NCBI RefSeq assembly: GCF_032854445.1
Contig: NC_088303.1
Span: 21,023,501-21,087,500 of the forward strand
Reading direction: 5' to 3'
From: Liolophura sinensis
Lineage: Eukaryota; Mollusca; Polyplacophora; Chitonida; Chitonidae
Length of the DNA: 64,000 nucleotides
Positions 51,141 through 62,567 of this stretch are shown here, piece by piece (within the stretch, counting starts at the first letter, position 1; each line of letters begins with the position of its first letter). The notes beneath the pieces were generated by a model, which was not told where the DNA came from, did not search any database, and was given only the letters and a program-made list of their open reading frames with translations. A program made the position numbers and the translations under genes.

Positions 51141-54100
51141 TGTTCCTGTTAATAAAGGCTGTTGCAGTGATGGCACATGAAGGTATCTTCATGGTGCTCA
51201 ATTTGATTATTTCACAAGAGTCTTTTATTTATAAGATAATGGTCAGTCTCACGGATGCCAAGATTAACATGCCCTGTGGTCAACCACCGATATTTCGTAA
51301 GTTATTGAAGGACTTTTCAGCGTGTGACGCAAAGACTATCATACTGGCAGAAGATAATGACTTTTTTTGAGGTTCTCTGCGGTGATCTAGTCAGTATTAA
51401 TTCATGATGACACTGGTGCCGATTTATTAAGCCAAACAACGCTATACAAATGGACGGCTTGATACCAATAGTATATAAAACTCAGCAAGTGTTATAAGTA
51501 TTGGTACTGACAGCAGTTGAAAGTGACACGTATTTCACAGAATTTCGCAGACATTTAACAATACCAGATATTTTTTACTAGACATTTTGTTGGACTTAAC
51601 GCCTCTCCCTGTCGACTTCTCGGTTGGAATCAATCTCTTGTGCTCTAGCCATTCTGGGATTTAGAGTGAACCAGATGAATCAGTTCAACTGGTTCTGCTC
51701 CCAGTATAACCTGAGATAGAATATATTCCGTCAGTGCTCAGTGCGCTATTATTTATTCTGTGGTGTTCAGAGTTGTCTTTGAATGGCGTTGAATGGCCTT
51801 CGTTGGACTTTCCAGGAGTGTTTGTGGCATGAATGTTTTCTAACAGCTGTAACCGTCATGAAAAATAAATGACATCTCGTCCCATTATTGCTTATAAATG
51901 GCATTTTTGTAACATTGTTTGTATAATGGTATCCAGGTAAAACGCATTCTGTCCGAGATCATGCTATTCAGATGTGTGTTAAGTCTACTGAAGTCATTTA
52001 TTACGCAGAGCAGGTGTGAGACATGCACGTAAAGTCAATAGTAGCTCGTGTGGGAGGTTTGCTGATATCCTACAGACGTACGGAACTCCATATAGCCAAC
52101 ACAGCTAAATACACAGCGTCTTTATACCCCCTTCCTTTCTTTCTGTGTTTTCACTTCCTTCCTATTGCCTTTTATATATGGCATCATATGCCTGTGGTTT
52201 AAGACAATCGCGTGCTAGTGCATACATTCAGAACAGAGTCTTTTTTATGGTCAGCAGCAGTGGTGTATTTTGTCAACACAGAATAAATACACAAACGAAA
52301 GGTAAAACACAGCACAACACTCAGTTAACCCTATTGCTCACTGACATAGATCCGACGTAAAATCATGGTGATGTTCTGTCAGTGTTCTGTATAATGCTTT
52401 ATCCAAACTGTAAGAATTTTTCTGTTACGTATAACATCTGTTTCCAGACTATAAGACCTGTTCTGTTTTGTACAACATTTGTTTCCAGACTGTTAGAAAT
52501 TTTCCGTTCCCTTCAGCATTTCTTTCCACACTTTGGAGAAATATCTATTGAAACGGCATTATTTTTTCCGATCTGTAAGGAATTATCTGTTATATACATT
52601 ATTTGTTTCCTGTCTGTAAGGTGTTACCTGTTCTATGCAATAAAGCTAAAGCTTTTCAGTTTGTATATATAAATGTATATAAATCGTATTCAGAATAACC
52701 CTTGTTACTCATCTGTTAATAGTCGTTCACACTTTTACAGGTGTTTTAGTCATGACTGGTTTGGAGATAAATTCTATTTTTGTGCAATTTCACGGGATAT
52801 TTCAAAGGGATATTTATTACATCAAATCTGAAAAAAAGCTCTCTATTATTATAACACAGGCTTTACTTCCACAGGCTTTGTATAAACTGCTCATAGAAGC
52901 TTACGACATAATAAACCCTTCATATTAGTGTGTACTCAAGTTAAACACTGTATGCAATCGTGAAAGGCGTTTTGACGACCAACATTTAATGAATACAGAA
53001 TATTCTTTTACTACCTGTATTTGAACATGTCTTTAAAGTTCTGAGTTATTATAATACTTCATTAATATCTTGGCATCGCTATCAGTCTAGTGCGCATTTG
53101 TACAAAAGATTTGAATACCATGAAATGGCAGCGAAGTCGGGGTTGTAACCTGACTCTAAAATCGATTTTTGTCTTTTGTCCCCGTTTCTGTTGTCCCCTT
53201 GTTTTCATGCAAGGAATATCCCCGTGTCATTTGGTTGATGGGAACAGTGTATAAATTGTTCTCTTTTTTGGAAAATGCTACTGTGAGAGCGTTCTCGGAA
53301 AATGGATATGTTGGTAGAGACTAACAGTCCTATGGATAAAATTACGGCTAATTGCAAGGAATAAAACGCAGGAAATGTCCACGCCTGTTATACTAGAAGT
53401 AGCCCTGTAATGTGATTTGTAGCTCTTTGTGGTTTATGAGGCGTAACTTGGCTGTTTTGTCTGGTTGACGCCCAAATCACGTTCGGAATGTTGGCGGCGC
53501 GTTTAGAAATGTGTGAACCATCCGTATCAAGCTGTCGGATCCCGTGTGTTAGCCACCGGTCAAGCGGAGAAGTGTTAATATTATTGCCGTGTGATCGGAT
53601 GGGAAAATGGTTTCATGTTCATCATTCTCCTGACGATGGTTTCATAGCGGGATTGTTTGCGTAGTAATCACCACTGGATTACCCCTATAAACTCACCCCC
53701 CTAACGCTGACCACCGGCAGAGTTAAGTGCACCAAGACGCAAGGGAGCAATTGGGACTCCGCGCATGGTCCATTTTTATTCCACTGTGATCGATTTATTC
53801 ATTTATTAAATGTTCAAATGCACAGATCTGCCACAGAACATTACAATACCTAATGGAGTAGGTGCATACATGCGAGAACCTATATAAGCCTGTTCAGTTT
53901 GTTCCTATATATTCAGTGCATGCGCCGCATTTCCCATAGGAAAGCTTTTGCTTAAATAAGGCTACTACAGTGTGTCAAGTTTTCGTCAGAAGGTGTCGTC
54001 ACTTCTTTTCCAGTCAAATGAATACAGTTAAATGGGGCTCCTGTTGTGATTGGGATGAAAACGGTGTTCCCTGTTTTATGTTAATATATGTTATATTTTG

Positions 54101-54685
54101 GGTGCAAATGTTTTTGTCGTTTGTCTATTTGCATGTCATGCTCTGACTGGCCAAACGGATGAAACCAGGGCGCAAAATATTTTAACATTTGAATTAATTA
54201 TCAAGAGCGATGGGAAATACTGGGGCCTTGGTGCCATTTACCTCACAGGTCATAACAGACCACAGTTCCAGTTGAAAGCCACCAAAATACAGATTGATAT
54301 ATGCGAGCAAACGAAACGAAACACCGATTTTGTTAGACGCACCGGTATGAAGTTCAAACTTCATTTCTCGATCCAACAAACAGTATAATTGAGACGGTTA
54401 CATTTGATTTTTAAGGTGTTTTTGTTTCTAAGTAAAGTGCCGAGTAGCCCTTGTAATACGTACTGTAGGTTTATTGGTACTGTAACCACAAGCACATAAC
54501 TAATGTCCAAGTCAAGTGCAAAGTTATATACATGTACCTCAGATCTGATTTATTAAAACTACCATATCTGAATCCCACAAAACTGTGAAGCGTAACGCCA
54601 ACGATAATGATGTGGAAGGGGCCCCGATTCACGCGTTTTGTAATAATGTCATGTCATTTAAACACTTCTACACTATCATCAATCT

Positions 54686-55113
54686 TGGTTCTTCAGAGAA
54701 CCACATGGTTCTTTGCTCTCACTCTCAGGTTCCCGTTGGTATATATGTAATATAATTCAAATTATTTGATTGCTACTGTATGGGTAAGCAATAAACGTCT
54801 CTGGAAAAGGTACGAAATCTAACCGTTAGCGTTGGCTGTAGGTACTCTTGAGGTCGTTAGGTGGCTCTGGTTCAACCTTAAAGGCCCTCTGGTGGTGTGG
54901 GTCGAGAAGAACAGTGCCGAAAGTACAGTGCAGGCCAGTGACGATTCGCTGTAGTGGTCTGTAGACCGTGTTTGCGCGTGGGTGCAGGTAGAAGAATCCG
55001 GTGAAGCAAAAAAAAAAGATTTCTTTTTGGTTCTTTTTTTGGTTCTAACTTGTGTAGCATGTCAAAGAACTTAGTCGGGTGCCTTGAAGAACCAACCATT
55101 TTTAGGGTGAATA
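54686..55113. repeat. Possible degenerate DNA-transposon-like repeat
   Basis: GGTTCTT motifs cluster at both ends (54686-54720 and 55025-55100), and the right end reads GAAGAACCAACCATTTTTAG then GGTG. The inverted GGTTCTT arrangement recalls short non-autonomous DNA elements, but end-to-end terminal repeats could not be confirmed. Confidence 0.25.
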
Positions 55114-55777
55114 GCGAAAAAAAAATCTTAATTGTGGTTCAGATATGTTCAAATATCAAGGAAATGCCTACCCTAGGCTACAATTTGGCGTAAATTTCTA
55201 GCCCTCATAGTTTATGATTTACAGGTAATTTTTTACTGTCTCAAAAAGTTACCAACGTAAACAAAAAACAAAGGCATATTCGGAATCATGACAGGCCCAA
55301 AATACACCACAATACATCAAAACTTTTTATTACACCTTATATTCGGCGCAGTAATGCTTTACATGCAGATCTCAGAAGGATCTGTCTATTGGTTCTTCTG
55401 AACTCGATGCTTTTAGGTTTTGCTCGAAATCCAATATACCCACCAAAGTTGGTGACCTAGAAGAACAAAATTCTAAGCCCTTGGAGATAATATGCTCGAC
55501 ATTTTGCAAACAATTTTCAAACACAAGTGAATTTTCCCCAGAGACGACAAAAAGCAATGTCCGAAAAGAAAAATTTACAATCCGGAACAAGAACGGTAGG
55601 TTCCAGCTTTCAGTGAGTATTCTTCTCTTTGGCGTAAGAAATACCCTGCATTTTTTTTTGTTGACAATTTAGTAAAATAACTCAGATTATCCCACTTCTT
55701 ATCGTTTAACACTGCTTTTAAGACGCAGAGGTTCTGAAACTGGTATAGACCTAATAAATTGTCCTCATGTCTGACAC

Positions 55778-56037
55778 TGGCCGAGGGGATTAGCACGCCA
55801 GTGCGACGCAATAACTCAAGAGCCTCTCACCAATGCGGCCGCTATGAGTTCAAGTCCAGTTCATAGTGGCTTCCTCTCCTGCCATACGTGAGAAGGACTT
55901 CAGCAACCTGCGGATGATCTTGGGCTTCCCACGGGTTCTGCCCGGTTTTCTTCCAGTATAATGCTGGCCGCCGTCGTATAAGTGAAATATTCCTGAGTAC
56001 GGCGTGAAACATCAACCATATAAATAAATAAATAATT
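55778..56037 (+). mobile_element. Near-full-length SINE family A, + strand
   Basis: The tRNA-like head (GAGTTCAAGTCC box B), the CTGGCCGCCGTCGTATAAG body and a (AAAT)n tail read 5' to 3' on the + strand. The 8-bp repeat TCTGACAC flanks it at 55770-55777 and 56038-56045. Confidence 0.9.
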
Positions 56038-56728
56038 TCTGACACACACCAGTCGTAAACCTCAATGGATTTTCAAAATGGGGGTGGTATTCAAACCGAT
56101 ATAAAGCCATCGTTTTGGTCGCAGCTGTTCATACACACACTGTGGCAATACCCTTCTGTACGATGCATACCACAGACACAATCTTAAGCGAAATTTTACA
56201 TACAACTATATCTGGCAAAAGATGGCGACTGTTGCTAATCGTGTATCGGCGACTTTAGGGCATATTTGATGATAAAACAACTGTACTCAGGTTACGTTTT
56301 AGAATACTACGTGTCAAATGGTTTGATATCAAATTACTGTTGAGATTGCTAGTTGTCCAACCTGGTTGTACTTGGGTCTATAGGTGCTGTATAAACAGAC
56401 TTTAATTACAGTATAGCATCTTTGAAATTTACAGCATTTCATCAGAAACTCGGTATATTGCAGGCACTGTGTACACTGTTTTGTTTTACATGAAATAGAT
56501 TGTTTCTGCAAACACCAGTAGGAAGGTTCCATTTTCGTTTTGCATTTGGTTAAATTAGCGGTTAATAAGCACATTTATGAAGCTACATATACGTCCACAG
56601 TCCACATCGAAAAATTAGGAATAAAATAGTTTTCTGGAATTTATTTTAGTATCGTTCTTATCTTGTTCTTCTTCATCGGATAAATGAGCAGAATAAAACT
56701 GATGTCAAACGTGTGGGTGTACTTTAGG

Positions 56729-56877
56729 ATAGCGGGTCTCTCAACAAGGTGTACATTAGGACCATTGGTCTCTCAACAAGGTGTACATTAGGACCATTGG
56801 TCTCTCAACAAGGTGTACATTAAGACCATTGGTCTCTCAACAAGGTGTACATTAGGACCACTGGTCTCTCAACAAGA
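56729..56877. repeat. 32-bp minisatellite, 4.6 copies
   Basis: The unit is GGTCTCTCAACAAGGTGTAC plus ATTAGGACCATT; copies are almost identical, so the array is young. Confidence 0.96.
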
Positions 56878-57010
56878 TACTTTCATGGTAAGTTGCACTC
56901 AATGCGCGACAGAGACACCTATATATTTGTAATCCACATGAAAATTAATCATGGACTAGGAGTTTGAAATTTGAAATGGACATCATGCCTAGAATATCGA
57001 CTGTGTTCCA

Positions 57011-57335
57011 CCGGCCCCGAAAGCACAGTTGGTAGAGGGTCCGCTTCGGGAGCGGTAGATTCATCGTCAATGCTGTGTCGAGTCACATCTAAGATCTTAA
57101 AAAGAAGTTGTAACTTCCTTGCTTGGAGTTCAGCATGAAGGGTATAGTGCAACGATTGGTTGACCCGTATCAGTATAATGACTCAGGCGGGGCGTCTCAT
57201 TGCCTTCGGGAAGGCGTATCAGTGAAATCCGTCCTGCAACAAGGAGGCACATTACATGAACTCTGAGGAGTCCTTCGTCGTCATATGACTGAAAAATGTT
57301 AAGTACGACGTTAAACCTCAAGCACTCACTCACTT
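57011..57335 (+). mobile_element. Full-length tRNA-derived SINE (family B) with 12-bp TSD
   Basis: The head GCACAGTTGGTAGAGGGTCC with box-B-like GTCAATGCTG leads into AAGAAGTTGTAACTTCC, CAGCATGAAGG, AACAAGGAGGCACATTACAT and GTTAAGTACGACGTTAAACC, ending CACTCACTCAC. GACTGTGTTCCA flanks it at 56999-57010 and 57336-57347. Confidence 0.92.
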
Positions 57336-57455
57336 GACTGTGTTCCATGCATCACTGAAAACCGTTGACTGCTTCTCTCTGTCATACTACCTGCTTTATG
57401 TACACATTTACTTTTCATATATTCTACATATATTATTTTTTACATATTCCTTTAG

Positions 57456-57550
57456 GACCTGCTGTTACTGGGGAAATGGGTCTTGCAATTATAGATTTGG
57501 AACGTTCCATCACGGTTTACGAGTGGTACACTGTCGGACTTGAAGTCTAG
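57456..57550 (+). CDS. Candidate terminal exon with C2-like C-terminus
   Basis: A T-rich tract (57431-57453) ends in TTTAG (AG at 57454-57455). The exon starts with two bases completing a split codon, then reads 30 residues to TAG (57548-57550). The core, VTGEMGLAIIDLERSITVYE followed by WYTVGL, has the layout of the last beta strands of a C2 domain (Gly-Glu, I-x-L strand, then a Trp-Tyr strand). Two overlapping AATAAA signals (57597-57607) lie about 50 bp after the stop, as expected for a last exon. No upstream C2 exon was found, so the gene cannot be named. A related but decayed copy lies at 58109-58253. A short chance frame remains possible. It sits inside the proposed AstC intron, which implies a nested gene, an alternative 3' end, or a wrong AstC join. 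Confidence 0.35.
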
Positions 57551-57979
57551 ATCTTAAAGGATATGACCTACCAGCTTCATATAGATAGCAAAACATAATA
57601 AAATAAAATAGTTTATTATTTGCAAAATGTACGACCTCCACCGTTAAACATATACAAACGTACAGAAACTTTTACAAAGCTGTAATGAAAAAGCTTCAGT
57701 TGTAGAACTGTTAAGTAAATTATGTGGATGGTCCTACGCTGATAAGTTGTAAGTTACTCTCATGCTATTATCTTTCGGTATTAGAAGTCACAAGTGCAGC
57801 GTATAGCACTGAGCAAATCTATTAGTACGCAGTGTTTATGTTGGATATGTACGGAATTGCAATGAAAGGATGACAGAGGTACATATTTTAACCAATAACA
57901 ACTTTTAACTAGCATTGCACACGATTTGGATACTGATTTCATTCATTCGCTAAGAACATTCCTTGCTTCTTTCTATCAT

Positions 57980-58103
57980 TATTTATTTATTTATTTATTT
58001 GATTGGTGTTTTACGCTGTACTCAAGAATATTTCACTTATATGACGGCGGCCAGCATTATGGTGGGGGGAAACCCACAACCATCTGCAGGTTGCTGGCAG
58101 GCC
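57980..58103 (-). mobile_element. 5'-truncated SINE family A
   Basis: The tail (ATTTATTTGATTGGTGTTTT) and body run to GGTTGCTGGCAGGCC, then stop. The 8-bp TCTATCAT flanks it at 57972-57979 and 58104-58111. Confidence 0.88.
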
Positions 58104-58108
58104 TCTAT

Positions 58109-58253
58109 CATCATTGAAAACTGTTCACTGTATTTCTTTGTATTAATCCGTCTTAATTTTTTACTTTGCATACTTTCTTCATAGTTCTTATGCGATGTGT
58201 GTTGACGTTATTTTGAGAATTGGCCGTTCAATTATTGACCTGAAACGTCCATT
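58109..58253 (+). pseudogene. Decayed duplicate of the 57350-57510 exon region
   Basis: By eye this segment aligns with 57350-57510. The intronic start is similar (CATCACTGAAAACCGTTGAC against CATCATTGAAAACTGTTCAC). Each copy then has a T-rich tract and an AG, and then a related coding block (GLAIIDLERS against GRSIIDLKRP). In this copy the frame ends in TGA a few codons later and the Trp-Tyr part is missing, so it looks like a relic of a local duplication. Confidence 0.4.
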
Positions 58254-59193
58254 TTGAGCATACATAGGCCTGTTGCCTAAAATAAAAACCCGTAAAAGTA
58301 GATGAAGGGTAAGTTAGATATCCATTAGCAGTAGGGAAGGAGTGCATGCTAGCCTCATTCTATCACTTACAACAGACATTATAGGGAGATATCATCGGCC
58401 TATCCTACCCAACCCGCAGATTCGCCAGAGTGACAATTTCATCTAAAAGCAGCGGGATTGTTGATGTACATGTAGTGCGGTGCGAAATGAATTTATTTGA
58501 CTTCCGCCTGTTGGTTCAGTGCCATTGACCGTTTCGCATACAACTGTTAAGCTAGGTTCTTAAAGATCTATCGCGATGGCGTTATTCTGTTGCTCCCGTC
58601 GTCTTTCATCCCCGTCCCAAGGGGCTTATCGTCGAACCTTTAAAAGAGAGTCAAGTGAACATGACGGACGCTGAGTCGCACTGAACAGCAGCCGACTGCA
58701 TGATGAGTTGACCAACAATGACCGAAACACGTCATGATATTAACCGTCGTATTTGATCCCTAGTCACGAGTTCCGGAAGATGGGAGAGGTAGCGGTGGGA
58801 TTTCATATAGCCCTGTGGGATTCGCAACACTAAAATCCGGGACATGAACCAAAGCAGGGTGACTACAGGGAGTTGTATTCCTTCTGTGTGTAGGTGCGTT
58901 CGTGTTTCCAATTAGAACAGATCCCCCCCACGGGACTCGACATTTTAAGGTCACTAGATTCTTGTAACATAAAACCTGATCTGATGTTTTCATGAACCCT
59001 GCATACCGTCATGTGTAACTCTAGGTCAATAGACAAACTCCTTTGAACCAAGGTTCATTTAGACCCGCACATACATGTACGGGTATTTATTGCTTAACGC
59101 TATATGTCTGAGACTAGTGTGTCTCAGCACTGGTAAATACCGACACATATCCAGCATGGCTATCCATTGTTTGGCTCAACATATATTACGCTC

Positions 59194-59294
59194 CTCTCGC
59201 AGCGGTTATTACGTATCTGATTCGTCCAGATTGACTGAGACTGACTTGGTCTGGACGAATTGTAGGTCTACAATGGTCTTGACCGCTGCGAGAG
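59194..59294. repeat. Nested perfect inverted repeats
   Basis: The outer arms CTCTCGCAGCGGT (59194-59206) and ACCGCTGCGAGAG (59282-59294) are perfect complements. The inner arms ATTCGTCCAGA (59220-59230) and TCTGGACGAAT (59250-59260) are also perfect, with a 19-base loop. It may be a MITE core or a structured RNA element. Confidence 0.6.
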
Positions 59295-60266
59295 AAACGT
59301 AAACATATAGCTCTCTGTCGCTATATGGTTTAAAGGTGGAGAAAAAGACACTTGAAAATAATTTTTGCATGGTGGCTGTTTGAGACCACCTTTAGGTAAA
59401 TATAGTCTTTGAGGGTGTAACACATTTTTAATAAATATATTTGCTTTAAAATTTGGTCTTTTCAGCTAAATTATAAAACATTATTATGCAACGACAACAA
59501 ATACCAAAAAGGTGGTTCCAAATACCCACAATACAAAAATATTTTCAACTACCCTTTTCTCCTGCAAGAAAAAAATGTTGCTTGCAGGCTACGTTTACAA
59601 GATGGGCCACTCTTTTTGACTCACTATACACACACATGCACATATCAACCGGCAGTATTCTTACCGGTGTCTGTGGCAAGGGAGATAAACAGTTTCCACC
59701 CATCATATCAGGTACATGTAGCCAAGAGCATATAGCCATAGATGCGGCGCATGCATATTCTTAAATTGCCATTTGACCATCACATGACTTTAAGGAAATC
59801 ACGTAGTTAATTATCACTTTTGGTTAGTCTTGATGTAAATACACGCATGTCGTTTTTAACAACACTTACATGTTGAGATTTGTCCACATTACAGACGCAT
59901 TCTGAGGGGTATATTTCAACTCGCCATAAAGGTTATAGGTCTTAATACTAAGGAAGAATTAGATAATCCACACTTTTTTATACAATTTTTGTTTTGTATC
60001 TTATACAGTTGTGTGCGTGTTTATCAAATTAATCTCGATACCTCAAGATAAAATCCTTAAGACACATGTAACATCATGCCCAGTCAATGATATTACATGA
60101 GCAAGATAACTGAAGTAATTTTGGTTTACATACTGAGATGTGTGGTTTCGTCATTGCTCTTTTCGTTATCTTTTCGCATGAATATATTATAGGCTATTAT
60201 AATCAAGTCATCCAGTGGTCATATACATTTGGATATAGTACAATTGACTAATTAAAACTTTAAATT

Positions 60267-60296
60267 TAAACATTAAAATATATGTTTTAATGTTTA
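60267..60296. repeat. AT-rich palindrome
   Basis: TAAACATTAAAA (60267-60278) and TTTTAATGTTTA (60285-60296) are perfect 12-base arms around TATATG. A second palindrome, ACATTTTATAAAATGT, follows a few bases on. Confidence 0.7.
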
Positions 60297-60447
60297 AAAA
60301 CATTTTATAAAATGTCTAATTCTCCAAAGCATTTTGTGACTTAACCATTATGGTTGTGAAGTTACTCAGAAACCTGACAGCTACATAAATGACATAACTG
60401 GTATGAAGCGGTGAGCAAGCAACTGTATCATTTCCAAGGCATATTGC

Positions 60448-60616
60448 CCTCAGAAGTCGCTCACCATTGATGTAAAGGTTCAATCCCACCTCTTGCCGGC
60501 CATACGGGGTAAGGTTTCAGCAACCTGCTAACGGTCGTGTGTATCCACCGAACTCTGTCTGTTTCCTACTACCACAATGCTGGCCGCCATCGTATATGTG
60601 AAATATTCTTGAGTAC
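60448..60616 (+). mobile_element. SINE family A, old copy lacking its tail
   Basis: A box-B-like AGGTTCAATCCC, then GGCCATACGGGG, CAACCTGCTAACGG and CTGGCCGCCATCGTATATG are visible. The copy ends at TTCTTGAGTAC without the A/T tail. Confidence 0.75.
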
Positions 60617-62408
60617 AAATTCTTCAGTGAAATATAAACAAAATAAGGCATATTTCCGTTTCTCTTCTTTATACGTTTTCCACCTTTCTCTTAATTACAG
60701 ACATACTTTTAAGATCGGCTATTTGTCCCTTTGTCTTACCCAAGCTGTGAACATTTAACTCCACGTCGGCAATATTTCAATCCTATCGGGGCGAGAACGT
60801 GCATGTCTTTCAGGAGAGAAGAGTTTTAGTGTATACATGGGCGTTATTTTCACGACAGATTCACTGAATTTGTGCGTGATTTTAGTGGTATGCAACATGT
60901 GTGTCACACAACTGATCTATGTTACAATATTATAGAGTCGAAAACAAAACTTCAGTTCGTACATGTTATAGCATTGGTGTGACATCAGGGTTTTGTTAAT
61001 CGCCACCAGTACAATGAAAACTAACACTGGCAGGAGTAGGGTGGGTTATAAATCTCCACTCTTGCTTTTATTAACTTCTCCGAATGTTGCGATATTGCTG
61101 AGTTAATATTGGTTTCCTTTCTCTGTGGTCGTCGCCTAATACCGAATGTCAGCCATAAACTCTGGTATAGGACGCGGGACGCCTAATAAAGACGTCATGT
61201 TTTGTGAAATACCCAATTTTGCCCGTTCACGTTCAATTGGTTTCACAGTCAGCTTTAATAAATGACACAAATCGGTGACAGCAGTGAAATAAACACTCGA
61301 GACGAGGACTCGAATGCAGGATCGGACATCGCTAATTATCATCACAATGACGTAATCATCACGCTTTTCGTGGTGCATTTGTTTTTTTATAGCTGTAAAA
61401 CACGCGAAACAAAACTTTTGTCTGAGATTGTTTCATCCTAGATACACAATGAATTATATTAAAAGTGACACCAATAAGAATTCACAACGAGCTGTTCGAG
61501 GTGACAAAGCATTACGAAGTCTGTATTACTGTGATAAAGCAGAATCGTCACGACAAAGTCTTACACTTTATTGCCTATATTCACACAAGGATACAGAAAG
61601 ACAAGTGTGTATCCTTCCATTTTCATTCACAGATTTTCATTTATGCATGGTTTAATAGTTTTACTGTATATTACTCGAATTTTAGGTTCCTATATCATGA
61701 AAGCAAAGTAGGCCTATCTGTACTATCGAGTAAGCAAATTAACATCCATTTGGTTCGGGATTACTTGCTTCGATATTATAAATGTGTATTAAGTTATCGC
61801 TTATATCTTGTTAGAAGATTTCCTTCAATACCTGGTTAATCTGTGACATACATGTTTGACATGCAGTCACTATTGTAAAGACAACAGTTTAAGATAAAGC
61901 AAAAAACAATGAAACAGCTGGGCTTAAAGTAAGAAATATTTTATGAGTTGTCGCATATAAATTAAAACTGATTTCACAGAAACGCTGCCATGTTCATTTA
62001 CACGAAATAACTGTATCGTGTGTGGGATTCTGAGAGGGATCTGTTAAGAAATATTATACATGGATTACGGAATACATCTTAGTCTGAAGTCTCACCTGCT
62101 CACAGCCATAGTGCACGGCAAGGGAATGTGGTTAACAAGTGTAAGGACGTATGAAACCATGTGTCCTTTCCCTTGAGACCTCGATGAACAAGAAATGTCG
62201 TCAAGAAATCTTTCCATTTGTACAAATCAATCAAACATTTAATGCACTCGTGTCCCTCGTAAAATCCCACTGTGCACAGCCCTTTGTATTAGCAACATGT
62301 ATAACATTAAGGTTCGTGGGAAAACTGACACTAAACAGAAAATGTGATTTTCTCTCTTGCATGTCCAGCTAAAGCTTACTCCAATTAAATTTTTTCTTTC
62401 GTTTTCAG

Positions 62409-62567
62409 CATAACAATGGAGACATACGTTCTAGCCCGGAAGTACTTTCAATGTTGGACATCTTGCTTAGCCCTGAGTACCGATTACGTGAGAGAAATGA
62501 ACTGAGATCATCACGCTTGCGCAAGCGACAACGGCAATGTTATTGGTCAGCCATTTCATGCTTTTAA
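62409..62567 (+). CDS. AstC: Terminal exon of an allatostatin-C-type neuropeptide precursor
   Basis: The exon follows a strong acceptor: a long T/C tract (62389-62406) ending in TTTTCAG at 62402-62408. It reads 52 codons in phase 0 to a TAA at 62565-62567. The last 16 residues are RLRKR-like basic residues, then QRQCYWSAISCF and stop. KR is at codons 39-40 (62523-62528). The two cysteines (codons 44 and 51) are spaced C-X6-C, with aromatic residues after the first Cys, I-S before the second and a terminal non-amidated Phe. This is the hallmark of arthropod and lophotrochozoan allatostatin C, the protostome relative of somatostatin. By family knowledge, furin/PC cleavage after KR, N-terminal pyroglutamate and a Cys-Cys bridge would give a cyclic 12-mer acting on somatostatin/AstC-type GPCRs. 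The residues before it (HNNGDIRSS...ILLSPEYRLRE) look like an ordinary propeptide spacer. No AATAAA is visible in the next 400 bp. The signal peptide must lie on another exon; 36390-36509 is the best candidate. Family assignment is strong; the gene model is inferred. Confidence 0.88.
   Translation, partial: HNNGDIRSSPEVLSMLDILLSPEYRLRERNELRSSRLRKRQRQCYWSAISCF

Larger units (their letters stand above)
36510..62408 (+). other. Putative 25.9-kb AstC intron, repeat-rich
   Basis: Begins GTAAAG and ends TTTTCAG, joining two phase-0 exons if the AstC model is right. It contains most of the window's intact SINEs, four minisatellite blocks, fold-back sequences and several weaker exon candidates on both strands, listed separately. 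If any of those + strand candidates is real, the intron is subdivided or the exons belong to nested or alternative transcripts. The stretches 36510-37400, 38030-39660, 44000-45800, 46470-50140, 51160-55370, 58260-60440 and 60620-62400 otherwise show only AT-rich unique DNA with no exon I can support. Confidence 0.4.

Noticed and set aside
48283-51612. SINE/LINE tail-like fragments at 48283-48308 and 51586-51612
   Set aside because: Both read TTGG...TTAACGCC.CTC, but each is under 30 bp and cannot be assigned.
54098-54388. 96-codon + ORF with a signal-like beginning
   Set aside because: Begins at TTG and has no promoter, donor or family resemblance.
61465-61839. 124-codon + ORF near the AstC exon
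   Set aside because: No ATG at its start, composition like intergenic DNA, no motif; chance length.
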